Shown here in pieces: positions 25,520-32,792 of a DNA stretch of 64,000 nucleotides. Location: the NCBI GenBank assembly GCA_902749685.1, contig CACVKW010001192.1, positions 1 to 64,000 on the forward strand. Direction: 5' to 3'. A program made the position numbers and the translations under genes. Position 1 is the stretch's first letter; each line of letters starts with the position of its first letter. Source of the stretch: Olavius sp. associated proteobacterium Delta 1. Its GTDB lineage: Bacteria; Desulfobacterota; Desulfobacteria; Desulfobacterales; JAFDCJ01. Under the pieces are notes generated by a model. It was not told the DNA's origin. It was given only the letters and a program-made list of their open reading frames with translations, and made no database searches.

Positions 25520-25804
25520 TTATTCAACACCTTGAATCGGAAGCGCTTTTAAATGCAATGGATTTTCTTCTTTGCCCAACTCACCCCGAACATGCTGGGC
25601 ATAGGGCAGCGCATGATAGGGATTGTCGATGGCATAGGCCGATTCACCGGGTACATCCATAATCGGCCGATAGTCCCAATCGGGTTGGCCCAGATCGCCG
25701 ATCACGGTAAATGCCAACCAGCCTTTGAATACCACCCATCCCACCATCAGCATGATGAGCAAGTATGTCTTGACTGCGGATGTTGCGTGTTGCGGCTGAT
25801 TCAT
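25520..25804 (-). CDS. Unknown single-TM protein in the oxidase operon
   Basis: A 94-residue protein with one transmembrane helix (about 12-32: YLLIMLMVGWVVFKGWLAF) and a polar C-terminal half ending in an Asp/Pro/His-rich stretch (DNPYHALPYAQHVRGELGKEENP). There are no heme or metal motifs. The start overlaps the stop of the upstream gene by one base (TGATG), and the stop abuts the ActE-like ATG, so it is made together with the respiratory proteins. I do not recognise it; a small structural subunit of the oxidase or ACIII is the natural guess. Known CcoQ and CcoH proteins do not look like it. Confidence 0.7.
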   Translation of the reverse strand: MNQPQHATSAVKTYLLIMLMVGWVVFKGWLAFTVIGDLGQPDWDYRPIMDVPGESAYAIDNPYHALPYAQHVRGELGKEENPLHLKALPIQGVE

Positions 25805-26079
25805 CAGATTTTCACCTTTAAAACACCGATTAAAAGAATATACGCCAATACCCAGATGACAGTTCCAAAAAGCACCAGGTATACGATTAACGGAAACGGA
25901 GCATTGCGGCCTTCAATTCCTTCGGGAAAGCGTTCGATGATCCGGGCTTCGCGTTCGGCAGAATCCTTACGGTTAATATGATAGAATCCCAGGCCAATGA
26001 TGAACAGCGCGATGAACGCAATCGTCGGAAACAAATACATCACAAAATGCTGTAGGCTCAGTACTTCGAAATATCTCAT
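25804..26079 (-). CDS. FixP_N-like membrane anchor, detached from its cytochrome domain
   Basis: A 91-residue protein with two hydrophobic segments (about 11-32 and 63-88). The second is preceded by EGIEGRNAPFPLIVYLVLFG, which matches the logic of the CcoP/FixP N-terminal domain (DGIxExNNPLPRWW followed by a TM helix). No heme motif follows: the gene ends after the helix. The first helix with GFYHINRKD is CcoQ-like. So this may be a fused CcoQ plus CcoP anchor. A good ribosome site (AGAGGAA) precedes the ATG. It lies between the CcoS-like gene and the unknown one-TM gene. Confidence 0.65.
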   Translation of the reverse strand: MRYFEVLSLQHFVMYLFPTIAFIALFIIGLGFYHINRKDSAEREARIIERFPEGIEGRNAPFPLIVYLVLFGTVIWVLAYILLIGVLKVKI

Positions 26080-26165
26080 AACTTATTTCCTCTTATTCCC
26101 CGACAGCCGGCAGACATCGAGAACCTGGCAGGCCCGCTTAAATCTCACCGCTTAATCGGTCGATT

Positions 26166-26429
26166 TTACTTCACCGCCTTCATCAAGGCAAACGTGATGA
26201 CGGCAATGGAACACGACAGACAGATGCCGACCAGCGCAAACAGGGCAATGGTCTCGATGCGCGCAAATCGCGATGCTTTTACCGGCTCGGTTTTCAAATC
26301 ACTTTCCAGCGGAATAAACCGCGCCCGCTGCTGGTCTTTAAATTGACCGCTGTTCAGGGCCCATATAAATACCACGATGCTGATCACAAAACCGGCCGAC
26401 ATATAGGCGATGTAGTAGGGGAAATACAT
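26166..26429 (-). CDS. ccoS: CcoS-like cbb3 oxidase maturation protein
   Basis: An 87-residue membrane protein. The N-terminal helix followed by WALNSGQFKDQQRARFIPLE is the CcoS signature (family form: WAVRSGQFDDLE..). CcoS is needed to insert cofactors into the catalytic subunit of cbb3 oxidases. Unlike short CcoS proteins (about 50-60 residues), this one carries a second C-terminal transmembrane helix (about 57-82). The ribosome site is weak, and a palindromic repeat separates it from the upstream ccoO-like gene. Confidence 0.75.
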   Translation of the reverse strand: MYFPYYIAYMSAGFVISIVVFIWALNSGQFKDQQRARFIPLESDLKTEPVKASRFARIETIALFALVGICLSCSIAVITFALMKAVK

Positions 26430-26442
26430 AATAAAATACCGT

Positions 26443-26533
26443 TACGTGTTACGGGTTGCGCGTTACCTGTTGCGAGTTACGGGTTTCGTGCTGCAATTAA
26501 ACCCGCAACCCGCAACCCGAAACGCGTAACCCG
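26443..26533. repeat. palindromic repeat in the ccoO-ccoS spacer (GTTACGGGTTGCG type)
   Basis: Repeated GTTACGGGTTGCG-like words on the left (26443-26490) are complementary to AACCCGCAACCCGAAACGCG-like words on the right (26500-26533). It fills the whole spacer inside the respiratory operon and would form a long hairpin in the transcript. No T-run follows, so it is not an obvious terminator. Confidence 0.65.
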
Positions 26534-26534
26534 G

Positions 26535-27467
26535 TCAGGGTTCCCAGGCCGAGTCAATTCCGCGCGGTTCGGTGTTGGCATCACTCTGGTTGATAAAGTA
26601 AACCGCCACGTAGTCACCGACTTCCCAGATTTTTTGCGATTCCAGATCGCGTTTGAAATAGGGCATGGCGGTTCCGGTAATGCCGTTCATGATCTGATAA
26701 TAAAGGATACCGCCCGAAACCCCCCGGTCTTTTAATATCGTAAAATTCAAGGGTGGCGGATAGATCCAGGGCTGGGCCGGTCCCATGCCGTCACCGACCG
26801 GGCCATGGCATCCGATACAAAAATTCTGATAGATTTTCTGTCCGCGCTGCAGGCTGGCATCCGTCGTCGGATAGGGATTCGGAATCGTGCGCCATCCGGC
26901 CGGGACGATGTCCGACAGCCATTTGGCGTTGGCGTCAGGCCCGGCTTCATAGGCTTTAATGGATTCCGCTTTCCAGAACCGCTGGCGCTGCATGCGGCGA
27001 TCCGCGTTCTTAAACCCCAGGCTCTGGATATACTGGGTCAGGGTATTGACGCGTTGCTGGCCCAGCCACTCAAAGGGCGGCATGATGGAACTGGGCCGCG
27101 TGTAGCGGGGATTGATAAAATGGGCAATGTGCCAATCGTCCGGGTGCTCACCGCCCTCCTGGGATAAGTCCACGCCGGTGCGCTGGGATCCCAGTGCAAC
27201 CGGTTCGTCGGCAATATAGTCGCCGGGCTGGGCGATGCGGTCCGCACCATGGCCCCAATCAATGCTGCGGATGGATTGACTGTGGCAGTAGACACATCCG
27301 TTTGCCAGATACAGCTTGCGGCCGGTCTCCTCGACGGCGGTCCGCTGACGGAAGATATCCGAAGGGGTCGTATCACGGGTGGCATACGGCCAGTATACGA
27401 CTGTCACGGTAATTGCAGTTAGCAGGGCTAAAATACCGACCAAAATGACTGTTGGGGTCATTCTCAT
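26535..27467 (-). CDS. ccoO: Diheme cytochrome: CcoO/FixO domain fused to a CcoP-like cytochrome c domain
   Basis: A 310-residue protein with one N-terminal membrane anchor (residues 6-27). The first half is CcoO-like: GCVYCHSQSIR near residue 57, GSQRTGVDLSQEGG near 93, then DWHIAHFINPRYTRPSSIMP, whose Met is the axial ligand. The second half has CIGCHGPVGDG near 217 and GTAMPYF near 263, a complete class I cytochrome c domain like those of CcoP. Standard CcoO is about 200 residues with one heme; this is a CcoO-CcoP-type fusion. The start overlaps the catalytic-subunit stop by four bases, so they are translationally coupled. Confidence 0.88.
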   Translation of the reverse strand: MRMTPTVILVGILALLTAITVTVVYWPYATRDTTPSDIFRQRTAVEETGRKLYLANGCVYCHSQSIRSIDWGHGADRIAQPGDYIADEPVALGSQRTGVDLSQEGGEHPDDWHIAHFINPRYTRPSSIMPPFEWLGQQRVNTLTQYIQSLGFKNADRRMQRQRFWKAESIKAYEAGPDANAKWLSDIVPAGWRTIPNPYPTTDASLQRGQKIYQNFCIGCHGPVGDGMGPAQPWIYPPPLNFTILKDRGVSGGILYYQIMNGITGTAMPYFKRDLESQKIWEVGDYVAVYFINQSDANTEPRGIDSAWEP

Positions 27468-28849
27468 GTTGCAGCTCCACGATTGAAATACAAAGATCGG
27501 ATCACGTTGTATAATCCGATATAGGCTCCGACCACAATTAATAATCCAAGCGCTGCCCTGAGGATATAATAGGGCTGAATTTCAGGCAACGTCCGGTAGA
27601 GGGTCTCACCGTTGTACCAGGCATTGCCCTGAATCAATCCGACCGTTGTCAGGACTACGGCAAACCCGGTCATGCCGATCAGCACGAACCAGTACTGCAC
27701 GTCAGCCAGGAATCTGCTGTACAGCGGCTTGCCGGTAATTCTCGGCATAATGAAATACAGGCCGCCCAGCGCCGTCACGCCGGCAAACCCGAGAACACCC
27801 AGGTGGGCATGGCCGACGACCCAGTTGTTAAAGTGGGTGATGCGCTGCACATGCGGCAACGCCATCATCGAACCCTGAATGTTGACAAAAAAGTACATAA
27901 TCGTGCCGGTAAATACAAATTTGGCCCCGATGTCGGCATGAATATCTCCCAGCTTGCCTTTGACGGTGTACCAGAGATTGATCAGTACGATCATGACCGG
28001 GATGACCATGGCGACACTGTCGACGATGGAGATGGTTTTAAGCCAGGTCGGCACCGGGACCTGCAGCAGGTGATGGGTGCCGATGTGCGTGTAGACAATG
28101 ATCAGCGACCAGAAGCCCAGCAGCGACAATGTGTGGCTGTACAGCGGGCTGCGGGTTGCAATCGGCAAAACATAGTAAGCGACGGCCAGGCCCATGGGGG
28201 AAAGCAGCAGCCCGAAGATATTGTGACCGTAAAACCACAGCAGGATCGCATCCGGAATACCCTGCAATGCGCCGGTGTCCGGTTTCCAGATGACATTGCC
28301 CAGGCAGTAGGTGATCGAGGTCAGCACCACGGCGGCGGTCACATACCAGATGGATACAAATAATATTCGCTCTTTACGCTGCCGAATGGTCATCAGGATA
28401 TTGATCACGACCATCACAAAACAGATGACGACCATGATGTCCACGGCCCACGGTAATTCGGCATATTCCCGGCCCTGCGTGTATCCCATGGAGATACTGA
28501 TGACGCCGGCGGCAACCATGAAATTCCAGAAGATCGCACTGATGACACCCAATTTATGGCTGAAAAGCTCGGTTCGCAGCAGCTTCGGGAAATAGTAAAA
28601 GGCGACGGCCAGCAAACCCGGCGTGACGAACCCGAACAGCACGGCATTGATATGCATCGGCCGGATCCGTCCGAAATGAATGTACTCGATATTCGCCAGG
28701 AAGTCGGGAGCAATTAAGTATCCGGCGCCGATCAGACCAAAAGTTGTCGCGATCGCAAACCAAAAGGCGGATGTCAGCGTAAATGCTTTGGCCGTTGGAT
28801 TGCTCGTTTGATAGTTTTGTTCTGGAGTTGACAAATTTGGTTCTCCCAT
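27464..28849 (-). CDS. ccoN: cbb3-type (C-family) heme-copper oxidase catalytic subunit
   Basis: An integral membrane oxygen reductase subunit of about 461 residues with some twelve hydrophobic helices. Expected ligands are visible: RPMHINAVLFGF (low-spin heme His), WFYGHNIFGLLL (CuB His), VYTHIGTHHLLQ (two CuB His plus the helix-VII Tyr that defines the C family) and NWVVGHAHLGVLGF (high- and low-spin heme His pair). The extra Glu residues of NorB are absent, so NO reductase is unlikely. An upstream in-frame extension to 28882 is spacer sequence; the ATG at 28849 follows GGAGAAAAG. It lies directly after actA and before its cytochrome subunit. Confidence 0.9.
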   Translation of the reverse strand: MGEPNLSTPEQNYQTSNPTAKAFTLTSAFWFAIATTFGLIGAGYLIAPDFLANIEYIHFGRIRPMHINAVLFGFVTPGLLAVAFYYFPKLLRTELFSHKLGVISAIFWNFMVAAGVISISMGYTQGREYAELPWAVDIMVVICFVMVVINILMTIRQRKERILFVSIWYVTAAVVLTSITYCLGNVIWKPDTGALQGIPDAILLWFYGHNIFGLLLSPMGLAVAYYVLPIATRSPLYSHTLSLLGFWSLIIVYTHIGTHHLLQVPVPTWLKTISIVDSVAMVIPVMIVLINLWYTVKGKLGDIHADIGAKFVFTGTIMYFFVNIQGSMMALPHVQRITHFNNWVVGHAHLGVLGFAGVTALGGLYFIMPRITGKPLYSRFLADVQYWFVLIGMTGFAVVLTTVGLIQGNAWYNGETLYRTLPEIQPYYILRAALGLLIVVGAYIGLYNVIRSLYFNRGAAT

Positions 28850-28945
28850 GTTTCGCTTTTCTCCGCAGACGGCAGAGCGCAAAGCGCATAGCGAAAATTC
28901 ATTAGTTCATAAATGCTATGCCCTGTGCTCCATGCGCTATGCTAT

Positions 28946-29458
28946 TTAACTGTGACATGCCAACCAGCAATCCACATTGGCATCCTTCTTGTTGTGGCAT
29001 TCCAGACACATACCCATCTGCCAGTTTTTGGGCGGCAGGCGGTGTATATTTTCAACCGGACCGTGGCATTCCCGGCAGGCGATCTTGTTGTTTATATGGC
29101 GCTGATGGTTGAACAGAACGTGCTCTGCCACGTAGTTTACCTTGACCCAGGGCGTTGAGGTCTGCGTGTTGAAGTATTTATGTTCCTTCTGGATCTGCGG
29201 GTGCTTTTCAATAATATAATTGTGGCAGTGCAGACACTTTTCCACCGGCGGGATGCCCGGGAAATTTGAGTAAGCGACATACGGGTGGCAGTATTGACAC
29301 TGAATCTGTTTGACAGCGACATGCACATTATGACTAAAGGGTATGGGTTGCTCGGGCCCGAGCCCGGCTGACGGTGACGCCCAGAAATAAATCACAAATG
29401 CCGCCACCGAGAATATGGTGATAAGCGTTAGAACAATTGCTGCTGTGTTTTTTTTCAA
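28946..29458 (-). CDS. actA: Alternative Complex III pentaheme cytochrome subunit
   Basis: About 170 residues: one N-terminal membrane helix and a periplasmic multiheme c domain. Four CxxCH sites (CQYCH, CLHCH, CRECH, CLECH) are followed by a fifth, CWLACH, with three residues between the cysteines, immediately before the stop. Pentaheme ActA accepts electrons within ACIII. SHNVHV and NHQRHI supply distal His ligands. The best start is a TTG at 29458, eight bases after AAGGAAA, which puts the membrane helix at the usual place; an earlier TTG at 29479 lacks a ribosome site. In most act operons actA is first; here it is fifth. Confidence 0.87.
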   Translation of the reverse strand: MKKNTAAIVLTLITIFSVAAFVIYFWASPSAGLGPEQPIPFSHNVHVAVKQIQCQYCHPYVAYSNFPGIPPVEKCLHCHNYIIEKHPQIQKEHKYFNTQTSTPWVKVNYVAEHVLFNHQRHINNKIACRECHGPVENIHRLPPKNWQMGMCLECHNKKDANVDCWLACHS

Positions 29459-29500
29459 CGTGCTATTTCCTTGTCGCAAAAGCGATTTATCTTCCTCAGA

Positions 29501-30715
29501 TCAATTACTTTCCTTAACCAGGATGGTTTCCGGAAAGACTTTTAAAAAATATCCGACGGCAATTACCATTAACCCCAAAAAGCCCAGCGAAATCAAACCC
29601 TCATGAACAAAACTTAAGGGAATGGATTGTGCCCCGTGGTTTAAGGCCGGTCCCAACAGCAGGAGATGTTCCAGCCAGATTCCAATGATCACGATGGAAC
29701 AGATAATCATCATCAGGATCGGCTTGGTCTTTATGCGCTTGTTCAACAGGATGAAAAAGGGACCGATAAAGCAGACAATGAACACCGTCCAGGCCAGTTT
29801 ATTCCAGGGAGGCAGCATGGTGCGCATAATCACATAGTGGGTTTCTTCCGGAATATTGCCGTAATAGATTACCATCAGTTGGACATAGAAGAAATCCGCC
29901 CAGAGCAGACAAAAGGCAAAAAACAGCTTGCCGATGTCGTGAAAATGGGCGGCATTAAGATTTGACGCCGCCCCTTGCTTGAGTCGGATGACGGCGGCCA
30001 GAATGATCAGCGCCCCCAGTCCGATAAAAAATGCTTTGACGAACTGATAAGCGCCGAACAGCGTCGAAACCCAGTGGGGATCCATGCTCATAACCAGATC
30101 GAAACCGATTAAAGATAAAACCAGTGCGAAGGCCAGAATATAAAGACCGCCCCAAATGGTCATGCGGCGTCTGATTTCTTCCGGTTTGCGGTGGTTGCGC
30201 TGCCAGGCTTCAAAAATCGATTGGCGCAATTTGCCCCTGGGCTGGTTGGGATCGAATTTGAGCTGCAGGGCGTTAAACAGATACCCGAAGCCGAGCACGT
30301 ACAGAATCAAAAGGCCGATGCAATCACGGGTGAACAGAAAGGGGATATTGAGCCAGACTTCCTTGCCGTGCAGATCTTCGTGCAGCCACGGGAAAATGTG
30401 GGCCCGGCCCAGAAATAGTACCAGAAACAGGATATAAGAGATGGGAAAAAACGCCGTAAATGATTCCGAAAGTCCGGAAAGCGGTCCGGTCCAGCGCGCA
30501 TTGGTCATGTGCATAACCGCTGAAAATAAAACCGCGCCCTGAGCTATTGCCGACCACAGGAGAAAATTAATCAGGTAAGCCTGCCAGGCCCTTTCCGGAT
30601 GCTGGCTGGCCAGCCCGAAAACGAAGGCGGCCAGACCGATAGCGACCAGGATGATAAACACCCAGAATGTTCTTGATTTTTTAATTTCCATGGTTTTTGT
30701 ATCGCTTTCAGTCAT
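29501..30715 (-). CDS. actF: Alternative Complex III NrfD-like membrane subunit
   Basis: A 404-residue integral membrane protein with about ten hydrophobic helices, the NrfD/PsrC-like fold that forms one of the two quinol-side membrane subunits of ACIII. Landmarks are LLWSAIAQGAVLFSAVMHMTNARW near 53, the PISYILFLVLFLGR helix, SMDPHWVSTLFGAYQF near 200 and the C-terminal LLGPALNHGAQSIPLS. Ten-helix ActF, rather than the longer ActC, fits its place after actD. It lies 17 bases after actD and 42 before actA, in one transcript. Confidence 0.88.
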   Translation of the reverse strand: MTESDTKTMEIKKSRTFWVFIILVAIGLAAFVFGLASQHPERAWQAYLINFLLWSAIAQGAVLFSAVMHMTNARWTGPLSGLSESFTAFFPISYILFLVLFLGRAHIFPWLHEDLHGKEVWLNIPFLFTRDCIGLLILYVLGFGYLFNALQLKFDPNQPRGKLRQSIFEAWQRNHRKPEEIRRRMTIWGGLYILAFALVLSLIGFDLVMSMDPHWVSTLFGAYQFVKAFFIGLGALIILAAVIRLKQGAASNLNAAHFHDIGKLFFAFCLLWADFFYVQLMVIYYGNIPEETHYVIMRTMLPPWNKLAWTVFIVCFIGPFFILLNKRIKTKPILMMIICSIVIIGIWLEHLLLLGPALNHGAQSIPLSFVHEGLISLGFLGLMVIAVGYFLKVFPETILVKESN

Positions 30716-30732
30716 AGCTGCGGACTTTCCTT

Positions 30733-31239
30733 TTATTCAAATACTTTGACTTCGGCACCCTGTTTTTGAAAAAAATTCTTTAATCCGTCTTCCTGATCTG
30801 TCTCGCAGGCTGCCAGTACTCCAAAGTGCTCGCCGGAACAGCGCGGATCATAATACTTAAACCATCGAGAACTGGGCAGCCGGGTCTGGGTCAGAAGACC
30901 CAGGACATTGCCAAACACGGAACCGAGGATCGTTGCTTCAAATCCGACCACCACAAAGGGTATAATTGCCACAATCGGTTTGCCGCTGACAATTAAATCC
31001 CACCGGGTTGCCGTAAATATGGCCAGGGCAAACCCGCCGATAAACCCGGATATTCCCCCGATCAATGTAAACCAGCCCACCATGCTCTTTTTTAATTTCA
31101 AGGCAGCCATAATTTTATGGCTGGGAAAGGGCGTGTTGACCCGGATAAATTGATAACTCGATTCTTTGAGCTCATTAATGGCCGAGACGACGGTCTCTTC
31201 ATTCTTAAAGAGCCCCATGATGTGTCGTTTACGCGGCAT
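30733..31239 (-). CDS. actD: Alternative Complex III subunit, DUF3341
   Basis: A 168-residue DUF3341 protein, typical ActD size. It starts with MGLFKNEETVVSAINELK after a short basic leader, has two central hydrophobic helices (about 55-80 and 92-115: KSMVGWFTLIGGISGFIGG and PFVVVGFEATILGSVFG) and ends in a small soluble domain (EHFGVLAACETDQEDGL). ActD binds on the cytoplasmic side of the membrane subunits and carries no cofactors. I place the start at 31239, six bases after AAGGAG; it overlaps the end of actC by 11 bases. Confidence 0.9.
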   Translation of the reverse strand: MPRKRHIMGLFKNEETVVSAINELKESSYQFIRVNTPFPSHKIMAALKLKKSMVGWFTLIGGISGFIGGFALAIFTATRWDLIVSGKPIVAIIPFVVVGFEATILGSVFGNVLGLLTQTRLPSSRWFKYYDPRCSGEHFGVLAACETDQEDGLKNFFQKQGAEVKVFE

Positions 31240-32545
31240 GGCCAGCTCCTTGTTCAAGGGTTTCTTTCATTTCAGTCATTGAAACTGACGGCATATGCTT
31301 CACGAATAATACGAATAAAAAGAAAAACAGGCAAAACGCACCCAGCATGATGCCGTATTCTATCAGTGTTGGCGCATAAAGCCCCCAGGCGTGGGGCGCA
31401 AAGCCGTGGGCGACGCCCCCGGCGATGATGACAAATCGTTCCCACCACATCCCGAAATTGACGATCAAAGAAATGATAAAAAGGCTTGCGATGGTCGTGC
31501 GGACTTTTTTAAACACGAACAAAAGCGGAATCATGGTGTTGCACAGAACCATGAAGTAAAATCCCCAGCGGTAATCGCCGAGCGCCCGCCAGCGAAATTG
31601 TTCCATTTCGACTGTGTTGTGGCTGTACCAGGCGATAAAGTATTCCGTGCCGTAGGCCAGCCCGACAATTAAGCCGGTGAGCACAATGGTTTTTGCGACA
31701 TTTTGCAGCACCTCGATGGTGATGATATCCTGGTAATTAAATATTTTGCGCAGCGGAATCATCAGGGTCAGCACCATGGCCAGGCCGGAATGGATCGCCC
31801 CGGCCACAAAGTAGGGTGCAAATATGGTGGTGTGCCAGCCGGGGACGATACCGAGGGCGAAATCCCAGGAAACGACGCTGTGGACCGAGATGACCAGCGG
31901 GGTGGCCAGGGCCGCAAAAAATAAATAGCCGCGCGTATAATGACGCCACTGCTCGTGGGCACCGGTCCAGCCAAATGACAGGAATTTAAAGATTTTGTGA
32001 CGGGTGCCGGTCGAACGGTCTCTGACGGCTGCAATGTCCGGCAGCAGGCCGGTGTACCAGAAAAGCGAACTTACGGTTAAATAGGTGCTGATGGCAATCA
32101 CGTCGAACATCAGCGGCGACAGAAAATTGGGCCAGAGCAGGCGCTGGTTTGGCATCGGAATCATATAATACACCTGCCAGACGCGCCCCAGATGAATAAA
32201 CGGAAACAGTCCGGCGATACAGACTGCAAACACGGTCATGGTTTCAGCGGCCCGGGCGATGGGATTGCGCCAGCCAGCTCTAAACAGATGCAAAATGGCC
32301 GAGATCAGCGTTCCGGAATGGGCGATACCGACCCAGAAGACAAAGTTAATCAGGTAAGTACCCCATCCCACCGGGTTGTTTTGACCGCCGACTCCGATCC
32401 CGCTAAAGATCTGATAGGTCCAGCAGGCAGCCCCGATCAGCACCCCGATCAGTAAAAGAAATATAGCAAGCCAGTAGGACTTTTTGGGCGGGCTTAAGGT
32501 GTCCAGAATCGTTTGATCAATTTTTGCGTAAGTAAGTTGCGACAT
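31229..32545 (-). CDS. actC: Alternative Complex III NrfD-like quinol-binding subunit
   Basis: A 438-residue NrfD/polysulfide-reductase-like membrane protein. About ten helices; the segment VGWGTYLINFVFWVGIAHSGTLISA near 65 (quoted here only as GWGTYLINFVFWVGIAHSG) and HLGRVWQVYYMIPMPNQRLLWPNF (as VYYMIPMPNQ) are standard ActC sequence, as is HSVVSWDFA. The open frame extends 31 codons further to 32638, but that part is palindromic spacer, so I use the ATG at 32545, which opens MSQLTYAKID. The predicted quinol site lies near the periplasmic face, next to ActB. Confidence 0.9.
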   Translation of the reverse strand: MSQLTYAKIDQTILDTLSPPKKSYWLAIFLLLIGVLIGAACWTYQIFSGIGVGGQNNPVGWGTYLINFVFWVGIAHSGTLISAILHLFRAGWRNPIARAAETMTVFAVCIAGLFPFIHLGRVWQVYYMIPMPNQRLLWPNFLSPLMFDVIAISTYLTVSSLFWYTGLLPDIAAVRDRSTGTRHKIFKFLSFGWTGAHEQWRHYTRGYLFFAALATPLVISVHSVVSWDFALGIVPGWHTTIFAPYFVAGAIHSGLAMVLTLMIPLRKIFNYQDIITIEVLQNVAKTIVLTGLIVGLAYGTEYFIAWYSHNTVEMEQFRWRALGDYRWGFYFMVLCNTMIPLLFVFKKVRTTIASLFIISLIVNFGMWWERFVIIAGGVAHGFAPHAWGLYAPTLIEYGIMLGAFCLFFFLFVLFVKHMPSVSMTEMKETLEQGAGHAA

Positions 32546-32614
32546 ATTTTCAACCGTTTTCCCGTTTTCCCGTTGATCCGTTAACCGGTTCGGGCAGATA
32601 GCTGATTGAACCAT

Positions 32615-32643
32615 CCTAATTGAGCTAATAACGCTCAATTAGG
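32615..32643. repeat. perfect 11-bp inverted repeat in the actB-actC spacer
   Basis: CCTAATTGAGC (32615-32625) pairs exactly with GCTCAATTAGG (32633-32643) around a 7-base loop TAATAAC. It lies 70-98 bases upstream of actC, inside the transcript. It has no T-run and is more likely an RNA-stability element or repeat than a terminator. The rest of the 247-base spacer (32546-32792) is A/T-rich and without a gene. A related hairpin lies at about 7500-7520. Confidence 0.65.
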
Positions 32644-32792
32644 CGTTACTCGTTATTTGTTATTAGTTATTAGAACATAGGTCATCACTTCGTTTTATAA
32701 TCTTGCGGTAGATCAAATATAAATAAGGATAATATTCCTATCAAACTATTAACCAATAACCCCAATTGGATTTAACCGGCCCAACCTCGAAT

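Noticed and set aside
26443-26533. Rho-independent terminator inside the respiratory operon
   Set aside because: The palindrome is long and imperfect and lacks a T-run on the transcribed side; repeat DNA is the simpler reading.
27464-28849. Nitric oxide reductase (NorB) instead of oxidase
   Set aside because: Helix-VII Tyr and cbb3-type His context (GTHHLL, GHAHLG) are present, and the NorB Glu residues near the metal site are not seen.
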